Assembly (NCBI RefSeq): GCF_000018885.1
Contig: NC_010168.1
Coordinates: 1,054,001-1,118,000, forward strand
Length of the DNA stretch: 64,000 bases
Source of the DNA: Renibacterium salmoninarum ATCC 33209
GTDB lineage: Bacteria; Actinomycetota; Actinomycetes; Actinomycetales; Micrococcaceae
Direction: 5' to 3'
Under the pieces are notes generated by a model. That model worked only from the letters and a program-made list of their open reading frames with translations. It had not been told where the DNA came from and made no database searches. The stretch's first letter is position 1. Every line of letters begins with the position of its first letter. The position numbers and the translations under genes were made by a program. This document shows positions 53,874 through 64,000 of this stretch, one piece after another.

Positions 53874-55124
53874 ATGTATTCAAGTATCAAAGACCAGCTC
53901 GGCACGGAGCTCGCTGAGATCCGGGATGCCGGATTGTTCAAAACCGAACGCAAGATTGCCTCTGCGCAAAGCTCGCACATCGAAGCCGGACCGCTTGATG
54001 GCAGCGTTCAAGCTGGCACGGTAAAAAAGGTACTCAACTTCTGTGCGAACAACTATCTTGGTCTGGCGGATAATCCAGCGTTGATCGCAGCGGCTAAAGA
54101 TGCGCTGGATAATCGTGGATTCGGTATGGCGAGCGTTCGATTCATCTGCGGCACACAGGATGTGCATTTGGAGCTGGAACAAAAGCTTTCCGCCTTCCTC
54201 GGCACCGAAGACACGATCTTATTCTCCTCCTGCTTTGATGCCAATGGCGGTGTCTTTGAATCCTTGTTCGGTCCCGAAGACGCGATCATCTCGGACGCCC
54301 TCAACCACGCTTCGATTATTGACGGCATCAGATTGTCTAAGGCCGCTCGCTACCGCTATGCGAACCAGAATATGGCGGACTTGGAAGCTAAGCTCATCGA
54401 GGCTTCGCAGCAAAAGAACGCAGATGGCGCCATCATCGGCGCACGCCGCAAGATCATCGTGACCGATGGTGTGTTCTCGATGGACGGATATTTGGCCCCG
54501 CTTGAGGCGATTTGCGATCTGGCCGATAAATACGACGCCTTAGTGATGGTGGACGATTCGCACGCCGTTGGCTTTATGGGCGGCACTGGTGCCGGAACCG
54601 CTGAACATTCCGGAGTCTCGGATCGAGTCGATATTTACACCGGAACGTTCGGTAAAGCTCTGGGCGGCGCATCCGGCGGCTACGTGGCAGCCCGTTCGGA
54701 AATCGTTGCTATGTTGCGCCAAAAGGCGCGGCCTTACTTGTTCTCCAACTCCTTGGCTCCGGCTATTGTCGCGGCTACGCTCAAAGCCCTTGAGCTGGTG
54801 CAAAACAGTGGCGAATTGCGCGAAAAGCTCTTTGCCAACGCTGCTTTGTTCCGGCGCAGAATGACCGAAGAAGGCTTTGAGCTACTAGACGGCGAACATG
54901 CCATTATTCCGGTAATGTTTGGCGATGCTGCGTTGGCTGATCAAGTTGCTGATTCGATGTTGACGCACGGTGTTTACGTCACAGCGTTCAGCTTTCCAGT
55001 AGTGCCACGTGGCGCGGCAAGGATCCGGGTGCAGCTTTCAGCTTCGCATTCTGCTGAAGATGTTGAAGCCTGTGTGCAGGCCTTCGTTGCAAGCCGTGCG
55101 GCGGTTGGCTCCAGCTTAGGCTGA
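53874..55124 (+). CDS. kbl: Glycine C-acetyltransferase (2-amino-3-ketobutyrate CoA ligase)
   Basis: A 416-residue alpha-oxoamine synthase family PLP enzyme that cleaves aminoketobutyrate with CoA to glycine and acetyl-CoA. Family features: [14 protein letters not shown] near 57, [27 protein letters not shown], and the PLP Lys in [13 protein letters not shown] near residue 259. The start has AAGGAACATT before ATG 53874. With tdh it forms a catabolic pair and survives intact inside a region where most neighbours are broken. That implies selection for threonine use or glycine supply. Confidence 0.95.
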   Translation: MYSSIKDQLGTELAEIRDAGLFKTERKIASAQSSHIEAGPLDGSVQAGTVKKVLNFCANNYLGLADNPALIAAAKDALDNRGFGMASVRFICGTQDVHLELEQKLSAFLGTEDTILFSSCFDANGGVFESLFGPEDAIISDALNHASIIDGIRLSKAARYRYANQNMADLEAKLIEASQQKNADGAIIGARRKIIVTDGVFSMDGYLAPLEAICDLADKYDALVMVDDSHAVGFMGGTGAGTAEHSGVSDRVDIYTGTFGKALGGASGGYVAARSEIVAMLRQKARPYLFSNSLAPAIVAATLKALELVQNSGELREKLFANAALFRRRMTEEGFELLDGEHAIIPVMFGDAALADQVADSMLTHGVYVTAFSFPVVPRGAARIRVQLSASHSAEDVEACVQAFVASRAAVGSSLG

Positions 55125-55216
55125 TAGCATTCCGGCCGAGCGCTTATTGCGTTCAAAGCGCGATCCCTAAGCCGGGGTTCTGCGTACCGGGATATTGACC
55201 TCAGGAAGGCCCGTCC

Positions 55217-56378
55217 TTGCCGAAACTGCTGATTTCCGTACCGCGCGCCGCAGGCTCAGTTGAATCGCTGCTGAGTGAGCTCAAAGTGCTTGTGCATGCT
55301 GAGTCGCCAAGTAGGGACCGGATCCTATTGGAACGTTGCGCGGGTTTGATCTCTGCGATCGCAGAACTACACCTGGGCGTCTCGGCACAAATTGAGATTG
55401 AGCATGGTGTGCCTCGGCTACATTTTGATTTTGGTGCGCACCCCGAAGGTCGAAATGTTTTGCTACTGTGCCATTACGACACAGTGTGGACAGAAGGCGC
55501 TTGGTGCGGCGAGATGTTCGTGCGCGAGTTAGATACGATTCGGGGTCCGGGCGTCTTCGACATGAAGTCGGGATTGCTGCAAGGTTTGCGAGCCTTACGA
55601 TTACTCCGTGAAGCGGGAGCTTCGCTGGAGGGCGTGCAGCTGTTGATCACCGGAGACGGCGAGGCTGGCTCGGATACCTCTCGTGGTGCTATTGAGAAGC
55701 TAGCCAAAATGGCAGAGGCGGTGCTGGTTTTAGAACCTTCGGCCGACGGCGGCACGCTCAAAACGGCCAGAAAAGGCGTTTCGACCTAATCTCCTTGAGA
55801 TCGAAGGCGTTGCCTCGCATTCTGGCCTTGAGCCACACAAAGGCATTAACGCCACGGTGGAGGCTGCGCACCAGGTGCTGGCCATTACCCAGCTGGCCGA
55901 CGCCTCGTTGGAAACTTCTGTGGCACCAACCGCCTTGCACTCGGGCACGACGTCGAACACCATTCCGGCTCGGGCAGAATTACAGATCGATGTGCGTGCC
56001 TGGACGGTTACCGAGCTAAACCGAGTTGATGCGCAGCTGCGGGCCTTGCTGCCGACATTACCTGGCAGCGTGCTCCGGTTGGAAGGTGGGATTAACCGGC
56101 CACCACTGAGCGCAGAAGCATCTGCGAGCCTATATTCGCTGAGCACTGAAGTGGCTTCCGAGCTAGGCATCAAACCGCCCGGATCGGCTGCGGTTGGCGG
56201 AACCTCAGACGGAAATTTCACCGCAGGACTAGGCATTCCCACTTTAGAGGGGCTGGGCTCGGTAGGCGGTGGTGCGCATTCTGCCGATGAGCACGTGCTC
56301 ATTCCCTCGATTGCGGAAAGAACGGCGTTACTTGCCGGATTAGTACAGCGGATCTTAGAAGGTCATTTGACGCGCTGA
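55217..56378 (+). pseudogene. M20-family metallopeptidase (carboxypeptidase G2-like), frameshifted
   Basis: TTG 55217 with AGGAAGG upstream opens a zinc peptidase: LLCHYDTVW (His and Asp ligands), GPGVFDMKSGLLQGL (bridging Asp) and LLITGDGEAGSD (Glu base region). It stops after KTARKGVST. An extra base in ACCTAATCT (near 55787) creates that stop. The continuation LLEIEGVASHSGLEPHKGIN, VGGTSDGNFTAGLGIPTLEG and AHSADEHV runs in another frame to 56378. It lost the dimerisation and second metal-site halves together. Given its neighbours it was a peptide or amino-acid scavenging enzyme. Confidence 0.88.
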
Positions 56379-56397
56379 GCCAGGTAGCATCGGCTAG

Positions 56398-58046
56398 ATG
56401 AGTAGAGCAGCAGAACGAGGCATCGCCATTGCTGAGTTGAAACAGCGATTGGGCTCGATTCTTATCGACTTCGATCTGGAACTTCCGGCCGAACCGGGCT
56501 TAGTAAGCAGTGTGTACCTAGTCGCTGACGAAACTGAACCTGCCCAAGGCTCAATGGTTCTTGCCAACACGATTACCTCGACTGAGCTGGCAGATTTGCT
56601 TGCGCAATGCCTAGAAGCTAAGGCTGCGTTGCTGTTGTTGCCGGCAGGCCTGTCCTCGCTGAACCTCTGATAGATCTGACCCGATCCTCGCAACTGGCCC
56701 TGGCAAATTTAACCCGAGAAGCGTCGTGGTTGCAAGTAGCGGCCATTGTGCAATCAATGATCGACGGCGTGATTCAAGTACCGAATGCGCCGTTGGTGCC
56801 GGATGCGCATGCTGACCTCTTTGACCTGGCCAATTCGCTGGCCAGAATTCTCGGCGGGCCGGTCACGATTGAAAACATGGCCTCAAGAATCTTAGCTTTT
56901 TCCGCGGATCAAGCTGACGCAGATGAAGCACGGAAACACTCAGTCTTGGGGCACCAAGTGCCGGACCGCTACGCTTCGATGCTGGAAGAACGCGGGGACT
57001 TTAAGCGCCTGTATGCTTCGGAGACGCCATACTTCATGCCATCCATGGGCGAGTCAATCAGGCCATGTGTCGGGTTACGGATCAAAGCGGGGAACGAGCT
57101 GCTGGGCTCAATCTGGGTGGTGGTGGATGCACCGTTGGATCCACATCGAGCCAATGCTTTGGTGGAAGGCGCCGATATGGTTGCGCTGAGTATGCTGCGT
57201 ACTCGAACCGCTAACGATGCTGCACAACGGCTCCGACTCGGCTTGCTGATGATGCTTTTGGAAGGCGGTGCAGCCGCCGAAGAAGCAGCCGCCAGAATCG
57301 GATTCGCTGGCGAAGCTGCGGCTGTGCTAGCCCTGGGCCAGGCGAAACCGGCGGCAGATGAAGCAGAACTTGACCGGATTGCCAGTGCCCTGATTTTGCA
57401 CTTGCATGCCGCGCATCCCTTGTCGATCGTTGGTGTGGTGGGCCGCACGGTCTATGGAGTTCTGCCGGCTAACGGGAGCGCTGCGCCCGGTGAGATCGAA
57501 ACCACCATGCGGACGCTTGCCCGGGACTTTCTGGCGCGCCTAGGCAGGATTGAGCCGGTATTTGTTGGCTTGGGCCGATCTCAGCTCCAAGCTGGGCTAC
57601 TCAACGTTTCTAGAGCTGAAGCAGATGCTGCGCTACGCGTGCTCAGACAACGTGACTGGCCCGATGCCGGTTCAATGACTGGCTTGTCGGAGCGAATTGT
57701 CAGCTCACCGCAAGTGCAGATCGAATCGTTGATGATTCGGTTGAGCGATCAATTGGCGGTTGGTCGTGAGCCTTTGGCCGGGCCCTTGGCCACGATTGTG
57801 GCCAAGGATGAGCAGCACCAGAGCGAATATTTACTCACTTTGGCCGCCTGGCTTGATGCTTTTGGCGATATTGCGCTCGCAGCAAAGGCATGTCATATTC
57901 ATCAAAACACCTTGCGCTACCGATTGGTCAAGCTGTCAGAGCTGGCCGGTATAGATCTAGCTGATCCGCAGCAGCGGTTTGAACTCATGATGCAGATTCG
58001 ACTTTTCCGGCTGACCAGTTCCGCCCGAACCGCGGAGGCTTTATAG
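56398..58046 (+). pseudogene. PucR-family transcriptional regulator, frameshifted in the N-terminal domain
   Basis: ATG 56398 opens the N-terminal PucR-like domain (ELKQRLGSILIDFDLELPAE; LEAKAALLLLPAGL), which ends in a stop at 56670. From about 56650 the sense frame is different: AEPLIDLTRSSQLALANL, then LQVAAIVQSMIDGV, a GAF-like middle and the C-terminal HTH_30 (CHIHQNTLRYRLVKLSELAG). The total length is 2 modulo 3, consistent with one lost base. A short-form protein could start at TTG 56730 and retain the HTH. It probably regulated the adjacent peptidase and peptide-uptake genes. Confidence 0.82.
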
Positions 58047-58176
58047 AATTCTACAAAATTGAGGCAATTCTTCATATTTTTCCCTGATGCTTTATGGCTG
58101 GTGCCGAGGCAAGATTTCTTCAAGGCTCAACCTCGCTGAGGTCAAGGTCGCTCGCCTGGGGATCTTTGGAGGAAAC

Positions 58177-59761
58177 ATGAAGAAGCAGATAACCGTAGTT
58201 TGTGCACTGATAGCCACATCAGCTTTGGCCATGACTGCGTGTTCAAGCAGTAGCAACTCTGGCGATAGCAATGCAGAGTTAGCCAAAGATGGCAGCTACA
58301 GTATGGCTTTGAGTAGCGATCCCGGCACGCTGAGTCCTTTGATGACGGCGTCGAGCACCGCTCGATCAGTGATCAACTACCTCTACGACCGAATGGTTTT
58401 TATCGATCCTAGTTCGGGTGAGGTGAAACCGTGGTTGGCTGAGTCCTGGACCGAATCACCTAGCCAAGTGAGCTACAAGCTCAAGACGGGCATCACCTGT
58501 TCTGACGGCAGTGCCTTGACGCCGCAAACCGTGGCCGACAACTTTAACTTCGTCGCTGACAAAGCGAATAAATCTCCGTTGCGCGGTGCGTTTGTGCCCG
58601 GAGATCTGGTTGCCACTGCCGATGGCAGCACTGTGTTGTTGAAGATGTCTAAGCCTTCGCCATTTTTGCTCGCCAATACCGCAGCCCTAAACATCGTCTG
58701 CCAAAGCGGCATCAAGAATCCAGATTCATTAGCTACCGCCTCGGTGGGAACCGGCCTATTCAAGCTCAATCAGGCGGTACCGAATGATCACTATTCGCTT
58801 GATAGGCGGGACGGCTACAGCTGGGGACCGGATAACCAAACCACCTCGGACACTCTTGGCGTGCCAAAGACCGTGAACTTCAAGATCGTCTCGAATTCCA
58901 GCACCGCGGCAAATCTGGTGCTCTCTGGCGAACTAAACGCAGCAAACGTCACTGGCGCTGACGAGGATCGATTGGGTTCGTTGCAGTCGATCAGCACCAA
59001 CCGTCCGGTGGGCGAAATGTTTTTCAATCAAGCCGAAGGTAAGCCGACGGCTGACGCTGCTGTTCGGGAAGCGCTGACCAGCTCGATTGACCTCAACAGT
59101 CTGGCCAAGATCATCACGGCGGAGAAGGGCGGCATCAGCAAGCAGCTCTCCGGTATTGCTCCGTTGGGCTGTCAGATGGAGACCACTTCTGCGCTGCCGA
59201 GCTTCGATGCGGACGGCGCGGCCAAAAAGCTCACTGCGGCCGGATGGGCCCTAGGCAGCGATGGGAAACTTACAAAGAACGGTCAGCCGCTTACCCTGAA
59301 TTTCATTTACGAAAACAGCCAAGATACCTCGAACGCTGCAGCCGAGTACGCACAGCAGCAATGGGCCAAAGTTGGTGTGACTGTCACCCTGAAAGGCGGT
59401 GATGAGAACTTCATGGTTGACCAATTGCTCAGCGGAAAAAAACGCTGGCTGGGACATCTCCTGGGAGACCATCAACGTCAGTGTGCCTAGCACTATCGTG
59501 CCGCTGATTTCTGGTGCAGCTCCGCCAGAAGGAACCAATTTCGGCGTCATCAAGAATGCCGATTATGAGGCGGAGGTAGCTAAGGCTGCCGGTCTGGTTG
59601 GCACAGAAGCTTGCGCGGTTTGGGGCGATGGCGAGAAAGCTCTGTTCAGCAAAGCCGACGTCGTACCTTTTGCCTCCGCGCCGAGTAATACCTACCTCAA
59701 CAAGGTCAAACCGCTCTTCGGTACGGTAAGCTTGGGCCCTGCCGTCCGGCTGCAGAAGTAG
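58177..59761 (+). pseudogene. Oligopeptide ABC transporter substrate-binding lipoprotein, frameshifted in an A run
   Basis: ATG 58177 with GGAGGAAAC has a lipoprotein signal ending LAMTACSSSSNS (lipobox Cys). SBP_bac_5 features follow (DPGTLSPLMTASSTARSVIN; WLAESWTESPSQVSYKLKTG). Near 59436-59442, seven A residues replace the six that would give SGKNAGWDISWE, so the frame ends 17 codons later. The last 110 residues lie in another frame to 59761. The loss is in the C-terminal lobe needed for ligand closure. It is the first gene of a DppABCDF-type operon. Confidence 0.9.
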
Positions 59762-59774
59762 GCTGACGCACGCT

Positions 59775-60773
59775 ATGGCCGTCAATACGCTCTCGCCAGA
59801 AGCACAGCAAAGCGCCTGGTTTGCGCCGGGAAGCTGGTCACGGTTTGCCGCCCGGCGAACCGGACGGTTTCTGATCGCAATTGTCATTCTGGTCACGGTG
59901 GCATTTCTGATGCTGCATCTGATTCCCGGTGATCCAGCGCGGCAATCCTTAGGACCTACGGCTAGCCAAGAGCAAGTTGCTGATCGCCAGCATGAACTGG
60001 GCTTGGACCAGCCGCTCATTGTGCAGTACTTCAGCTTTTGGCAGGGTCTGCTTACTGGCAATCCGGGGCATTCAATTAGTTTGCGAATTCCGGTTTCCGA
60101 AGTAATCGCCAGTAGATTCCCCGCCACCGCGGAGCTTGCCTTATTCACTTTGATTGTGGTGCTAGTTGTTGCGATTCCGTTGGGACTGCTTGCCGCGGCC
60201 CTGACCAGGGGCGGCCGGCGTCGCGGATTGGAACTTGGCTTCACCTCGGTAAGCGGCTTAGTTTCGGTCATTCCAGAGTTTTTGATTGGCGTCGGGCTGG
60301 TGTATTTGTTTTCGGTCAATGTGCAATGGCTGCCGGTAGCTGGCCGGGCCGGACCCAGTAGCTAAATTCTGCCGGTGGCGGCACTGTCGATCGGCTCCAT
60401 TGCTGCGTTATCTCGGATAATTCGCTCCGAAGCGATCGAGGTGCTCGGCTCGGAATACCTGCGTACTGCACGCAGCAAAAGGATGTCTCAGCTGAGGCTG
60501 CATTTACGCCATGCACTGCCGAATCTGATGACGTCGACGCTGACAATTGCCGGACTTTTCCTGGGCTCTTTGATCGCTGGCACGGTGCTAGTCGAAAGCA
60601 TCTTTGCTTGGCCTGGCTTGGGTATGACGATTGTGCAGTCGATCAAAGAAAAAGACTTCCCGCTGGCTCAAACACTGGTGGTGGTTTACGGCGGTATTGT
60701 GCTGCTGATCAATCTTGCCGTGGACATTTTGCTGGCCATTCTTGATTCGCGCTCGACGATTAAGGATTCCTGA
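59775..60773 (+). pseudogene. Oligopeptide ABC transporter permease (DppB type) with in-frame TAA
   Basis: One frame of 332 codons: FLIAIVILVTVAFLMLHLIP, GDPARQSLGPTASQEQ, LGLDQPLIVQYFSFW and four further helices. A TAA at 60363-60365 interrupts it after RAGPSS. The EAA loop (EAIEVLGSEYLRTARSKRMS) and the last helices then continue to 60773. Only one point mutation separates it from a working gene, but the EAA loop that contacts the ATPase is cut off. The stop overlaps the next start (TGATGA). Confidence 0.88.
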
Positions 60774-62594
60774 TGAGTGCCTCAGTCTCAGAGCAACGCT
60801 GGCGCTCTGCGTTGCTCTCGCCAACCGGCGTCGTCGCCGTCCTGGGGCTTGCAGTCCTGCTCTTTTTGGTGATCTTTGGCCCGGTGATTTGGGGTGGTCA
60901 GAGTGTCACAGCAGACCCCAGCGCGCTTTCTAAAAAACCCAGCTCGCTGCACCCTTTTGGGACCGACGCTGGTGGCCGTGATGTCTTTACTCGAACCATG
61001 ACCGCCACGCAGCTGAGCGTATTGATGGCGTTGATTGCGAGCGCAATGGGGGTGCTGGTCGGTACCGTCCTCGGCGTGCTGCCCAGCGTGTTGCCTAAAT
61101 TTTTGGGCCGGTTCATTCTGGCCGGGATTAACTTCGCGATTGCCTTCCCGGGCTTGTTGATCACCATCGTGCTTTCGGTGATTTTCGGCCAGGGCGCGGT
61201 TGGTGCTGTGTTTGCGATTGGCCTGGCGATCGTGCCGGCGTATGCCCGTCTGACCAGCACTCTGTCTGCTTCCGTGCAAGGACGTGATTTCGTGGCAGCT
61301 GCCAAGGTTCTCGGTGTCAGCAGGTTTGGCTTGCTGACACGGCATATTGTGCCAAATATTGCCGCACCGCTGGTAGTCAATGCCTCGGTGACCGCCGGGG
61401 GCGCGCTGATTGCCTTTGCCGGGTTGTCTTATTTGGGCTTGGGCGTGCAGCAACCGGACTTCGATTGGGGACGGATGCTTAACGAAGGTCTACTGAAGAT
61501 CTTCGTGAACCCGGCGACCGCGTTGGCTCCGGGCATCGCCGTGGTCTTCTCTGGCATCGTCTTTACTTTGCTAGGCGAGACCATCGCTAGAACTACCGGG
61601 GCCAATCAAGGGCTCAATTTCCGGCTGCCGCGCTGGTTAAAGGCGGCAGGCACACGCCAGCTCGCGGCTAACGAGGCAGCTGATGCCGAGAACGGGCAGA
61701 TTCAGGAACCAGTTTTGCGGGTCCGCGGGCTCCGAGTGTCTGCGCCGCATAAAACTGGCTGGACTGACCCGGTGCAGCAAGTTAGTTTCGACGTCGGACG
61801 CGGCGAGATTGTCGGCATCGTGGGTGGAAAGTCGCTCAGCTGCATGGCCGTGGCTCAGTTGACCGACTACTCCGCTTAAGGTCACGGCGGAAAGCATCCG
61901 TTTTGACGGTGTGCCCATTTGGGCGGGTGAGCAGCGTGTTGGTTCTGCGCGACAGATAGCCAAGTTGCTGGGCACCAAGATGGCGATGGTCTTCCAAGAT
62001 CCGATGTCCTCACTCAATCCCTCGCTGACCGTCGGCAGCCAAGTGGCTGAGCCAGGGTTTCTGCACGGTGGGCTGTCCGTCGCGGCGGCCAAACGCAATG
62101 CGGTACAGCTGTTAGCTAAAGTACAGATTTCCGAACCGGCCAGACGTGCCCGGCAGCATCCGCATGAGCTTTCCGGTGGGATGCGGCAACGAGCCATGAT
62201 CGCGATGGGTCTGATGGGCACGCCGGCCTTGATCATTGCCGATGAGCCGACGACGGCGCTTGACGTGACGGTGCAGCGCGAAGTGCTCTCGTTACTTCAT
62301 CAGGTTCATGAAGAATCTGGCACCGCGATCTTGATGATTTCGCGCGATATTGCGGTGATCACCGGTTTCTGCAGCCGGGTTCTCGTGATGTACCAAGCCC
62401 AGATTGTCGAAGAAATCAGCAGCGCTGAGCGAGTTGCGGGTAACGCCAAACATCCATATACCCGAGCATTACTTGCCGCAGTACCCACGATGCACACCGA
62501 TCGAGATGCTCCGATGGCCAAAATTTCTGAAGGTCAAGATTTTACGACTGACCGCGCAGCTTCAGCGGTTGAGACGGATGAACACTACGTATGA
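60773..62594 (+). pseudogene. Fused DppC-type permease/DppD-type ATPase with Walker A deletion and frameshift
   Basis: The permease half is complete (SSLHPFGTDAGGRDVFTRTM; the EAA loop FVAAAKVLGVSRFGLLTRHI) and leads directly into an ATPase half. Such permease-ATPase fusions occur in actinobacteria. In the ATPase, Walker A reads GIVGGKSLSC where GIVGESGSGKSLSC is expected: 12 bases (four residues) are missing. Near 61860 the frame changes, and the rest (MAMVFQDPMSSLNPSLT, LSGGMRQRAMIAMGL, IIADEPTTALDVT) runs to 62594. Either lesion alone would abolish ATP hydrolysis by this half. Confidence 0.88.
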
Positions 62595-63445
62595 ACGAAT
62601 TAGTTTTTGATCGGGTCAACGTACGTTTCGGTCATGGTTCGCGCGCCTTCAGCGCAGTGGAAGATTTCAGCTTGGTGGTGCCGGCAGGCAAAGTGGTGGG
62701 CTTGGTGGGGGAGTCAGGCTCTGGCAAATCAACGGTGGCTCGCGCCGCGGTGGGGCTCTGCGAACCAAGCTCAGGTTCTATCCGATGGCGATCAGATTCT
62801 GCTGATATCGAGTTGGGGAATGCGCGCGGGGCAGCGTTGCGGGCCCGTCGTCAGGTTCAGATGATTTTTTAAGATCCAGCCTCTTGTCTTGACCCAAGAA
62901 TGACCGTTGGTCAGTCAATCACCGAGGCTTTGCGCGCCGTCGAACGCCGTAAAGCTAAGGCTGGCACCTCCCAGGAGGTTAGATCGTCCGCCACCCAGCG
63001 TCGCGTCCGTGTTGGTCAGCTGTTGGAATCGGTGCAGCTGCCTGGCAGCCGAGCCGATGATTTGCCCGGTGCGCTTTCTTGCGGTCAGCGGCAACGCGTG
63101 GCGCTGGCTCGGGCACTCGCGGCAGATCCGGCCTTTATTTTGGCGGATGAAATCACCTCGGCACTGGACGTCTCGGTCCAGGGTTCAGTACTTAATCTGC
63201 TGGTGGAGCTGCAAGCCGAGCAACAATTTGGTCTGCTTTTTATTAGCCACAACCTCGCGGTGGTGCGTTATCTTTGCGATGAAGTTGCCGTGATTCGTCA
63301 GGGCAAACTTGTTGAATCCGGTCTAACAGACCAGGTACTTCAATCGCCGCGCGAGGAATACACCCGGCAACTACTTGCAGCCGTACCTGGAATTGGCGAG
63401 CCGCTGTTCGCGGGCTCATCGAATGTTGAAAGGACATCACTATGA
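62591..63445 (+). pseudogene. Oligopeptide ABC transporter ATPase (DppF type) with stop at the Q-loop
   Basis: One frame of 284 codons. Walker A GLVGESGSGKSTVARA is intact. QMIF is followed by TAA at 62870-62872, exactly where the Q-loop Gln (CAA) of QMIFQDP is expected. DPRMTVGQSITEAL then follows. The signature reads LSCGQRQRVALARAL instead of LSGGQ, a second change in a key residue, and Walker B is FILADEITSALD. Both the Q-loop and signature lesions affect nucleotide use. ATG 62591 overlaps the previous stop. It is the last gene of the importer. Confidence 0.88.
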
Positions 63446-64000
63446 CATCAGCTCACAGCACCTTCCGAGCAGAGGATCTGTCCCGGCTGGAAGTTGCCGC
63501 GAATCCGGTCATTCGACCAGATGGACTGGAGGTTGCTTATCAATTACAGCGGGCCGATGCGGAAACGGATTCAACAATTAGTGCACTCTGGCTGGTCAGC
63601 GTAGCTGCCGAAAGTTCGCCTCGTCGGCTGACCTCGGGGCCCGCAGATAGTGAACAAGCTTGGTGGGCGCTCACTCGCGTTCTTACGTGCTTCGAAGGAC
63701 CAGCCGGCTCAGTTGCATCGAATTGGTGCTGCCGGTGGCGAGGCCGAACCGCTCACTGACGCGGCAGATTTTCCTTTTGGCGCGGGCCGGCCAGTGTTGA
63801 GCGCCGATGGCAAAACGATCTATTTTGCCGCACCGGTGTCAATTGACGCAGGCTATTCAGCAACTGCTCCAGTGGTCGCGAAGTCGCTGTCCTATAAGTA
63901 CGACGGCGCAGGCAACTTTGGTTCGTTGCGCCAGCACATCTTCGCGTTTGATGTTGCCAGCGGAGTGGCGCGACAACTTACCGACGGCGATTGGCACGCC
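63442..64000 (+). pseudogene. S9-family (prolyl-oligopeptidase-like) peptidase, frameshifted, partial at window edge
   Basis: ATG 63442 overlaps the dppF-like stop (ATGA). It encodes a beta-propeller start (LSRLEVAANPVIRPDGLEVAY; LWLVSVAAESSPRRLTSGPA). Near 63675 the frame breaks: WWALTR is followed out of frame by AFLRASKDQPAQLHRIGAAG, LTDAADFPFGAGRPVLSADG and RQHIFAFDVASGVARQLTDG, continuing past the window. A small deletion in the expected WSPDG-type blade motif probably accompanies the shift. The catalytic domain lies beyond the edge. In context it degraded imported peptides. Confidence 0.82.

Noticed and set aside
56398-56670. Independent 90-residue small protein
   Set aside because: Its sequence continues as the N-terminal domain of the PucR regulator in the next frame, so it is a fragment of that gene.

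Overview
The window looks like a chromosome segment of a moderate-GC actinobacterium of the Arthrobacter/Micrococcaceae type. Evidence: UvrD2 with a C-terminal HRDC domain, a zincin_2/YlbL/UPF0182 gene order, SigK-RskA, gatCAB, many GTG/TTG starts, and DUF6230/DUF6114 genes. Two copies of an IS3-family element with an IS6110-like transposase, plus an unusually high load of broken genes, suggest a host-restricted, decaying genome. Renibacterium salmoninarum is my best guess. This is inference from gene content and from memory of that genome; I ran no search.

Layout. 1-10.8 kb is conserved and intact: phosphotransferase (partial), nudC, uvrD2, a YgjP-type hydrolase, a methyltransferase, a zincin_2 protein, a YlbL/Lon-like protease and a UPF0182 membrane protein, followed by an initiator tRNA. 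11.2-18.4 kb holds a broken trypsin-like protease, two small regulator/enzyme pairs (HxlR with a membrane protein, TetR with an MpaB-type oxygenase) that each have a palindromic putative operator, a DUF6230/DUF6114/secreted-protein trio, signal peptidase I and an Lrp regulator. 18.5-28.6 kb holds a rhodanese, a photolyase with two amber codons, a frameshifted secreted lipase, a YidC-type insertase, a TPM-domain protein with PspA, and an HtrA-like protease. 28.7-32.2 kb is a dead FtsX/ATPase ABC exporter split by the first IS. 32.3-46.2 kb is mostly intact: etfBA, rskA/sigK, trmL, a J-domain protein, GNAT, gatCAB and a PP2C-like protein. Within it are a broken flavin monooxygenase, a broken TipA-like regulator and a broken methyltransferase paralogue.

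46.3-64 kb is heavily decayed. It holds a second broken trypsin-like protease, then a sugar ABC permease start joined through the second IS to the internal part of a Gfo/Idh oxidoreductase, and a broken SDR. An intact EamA/LysR pair and intact threonine-to-glycine genes (tdh, kbl) follow. After them come an M20 peptidase, a PucR regulator, a complete oligopeptide ABC importer and an S9 peptidase, all carrying lesions.

Working together: the intact genes cover core functions (tRNA charging by GatCAB, electron transfer flavoprotein, DNA repair helicase, membrane-protein insertion and stress). The broken genes are enriched in secreted hydrolases, peptide and sugar uptake, and their regulators, a pattern expected when a soil bacterium becomes a nutrient-supplied parasite. 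I found no convincing new defence or mobile system. The most unusual signals are the reading-frame discontinuity shared by both IS copies, the IS-bounded rearrangement, the Gln-to-stop mutation pattern and the DUF6230/DUF6114 module.
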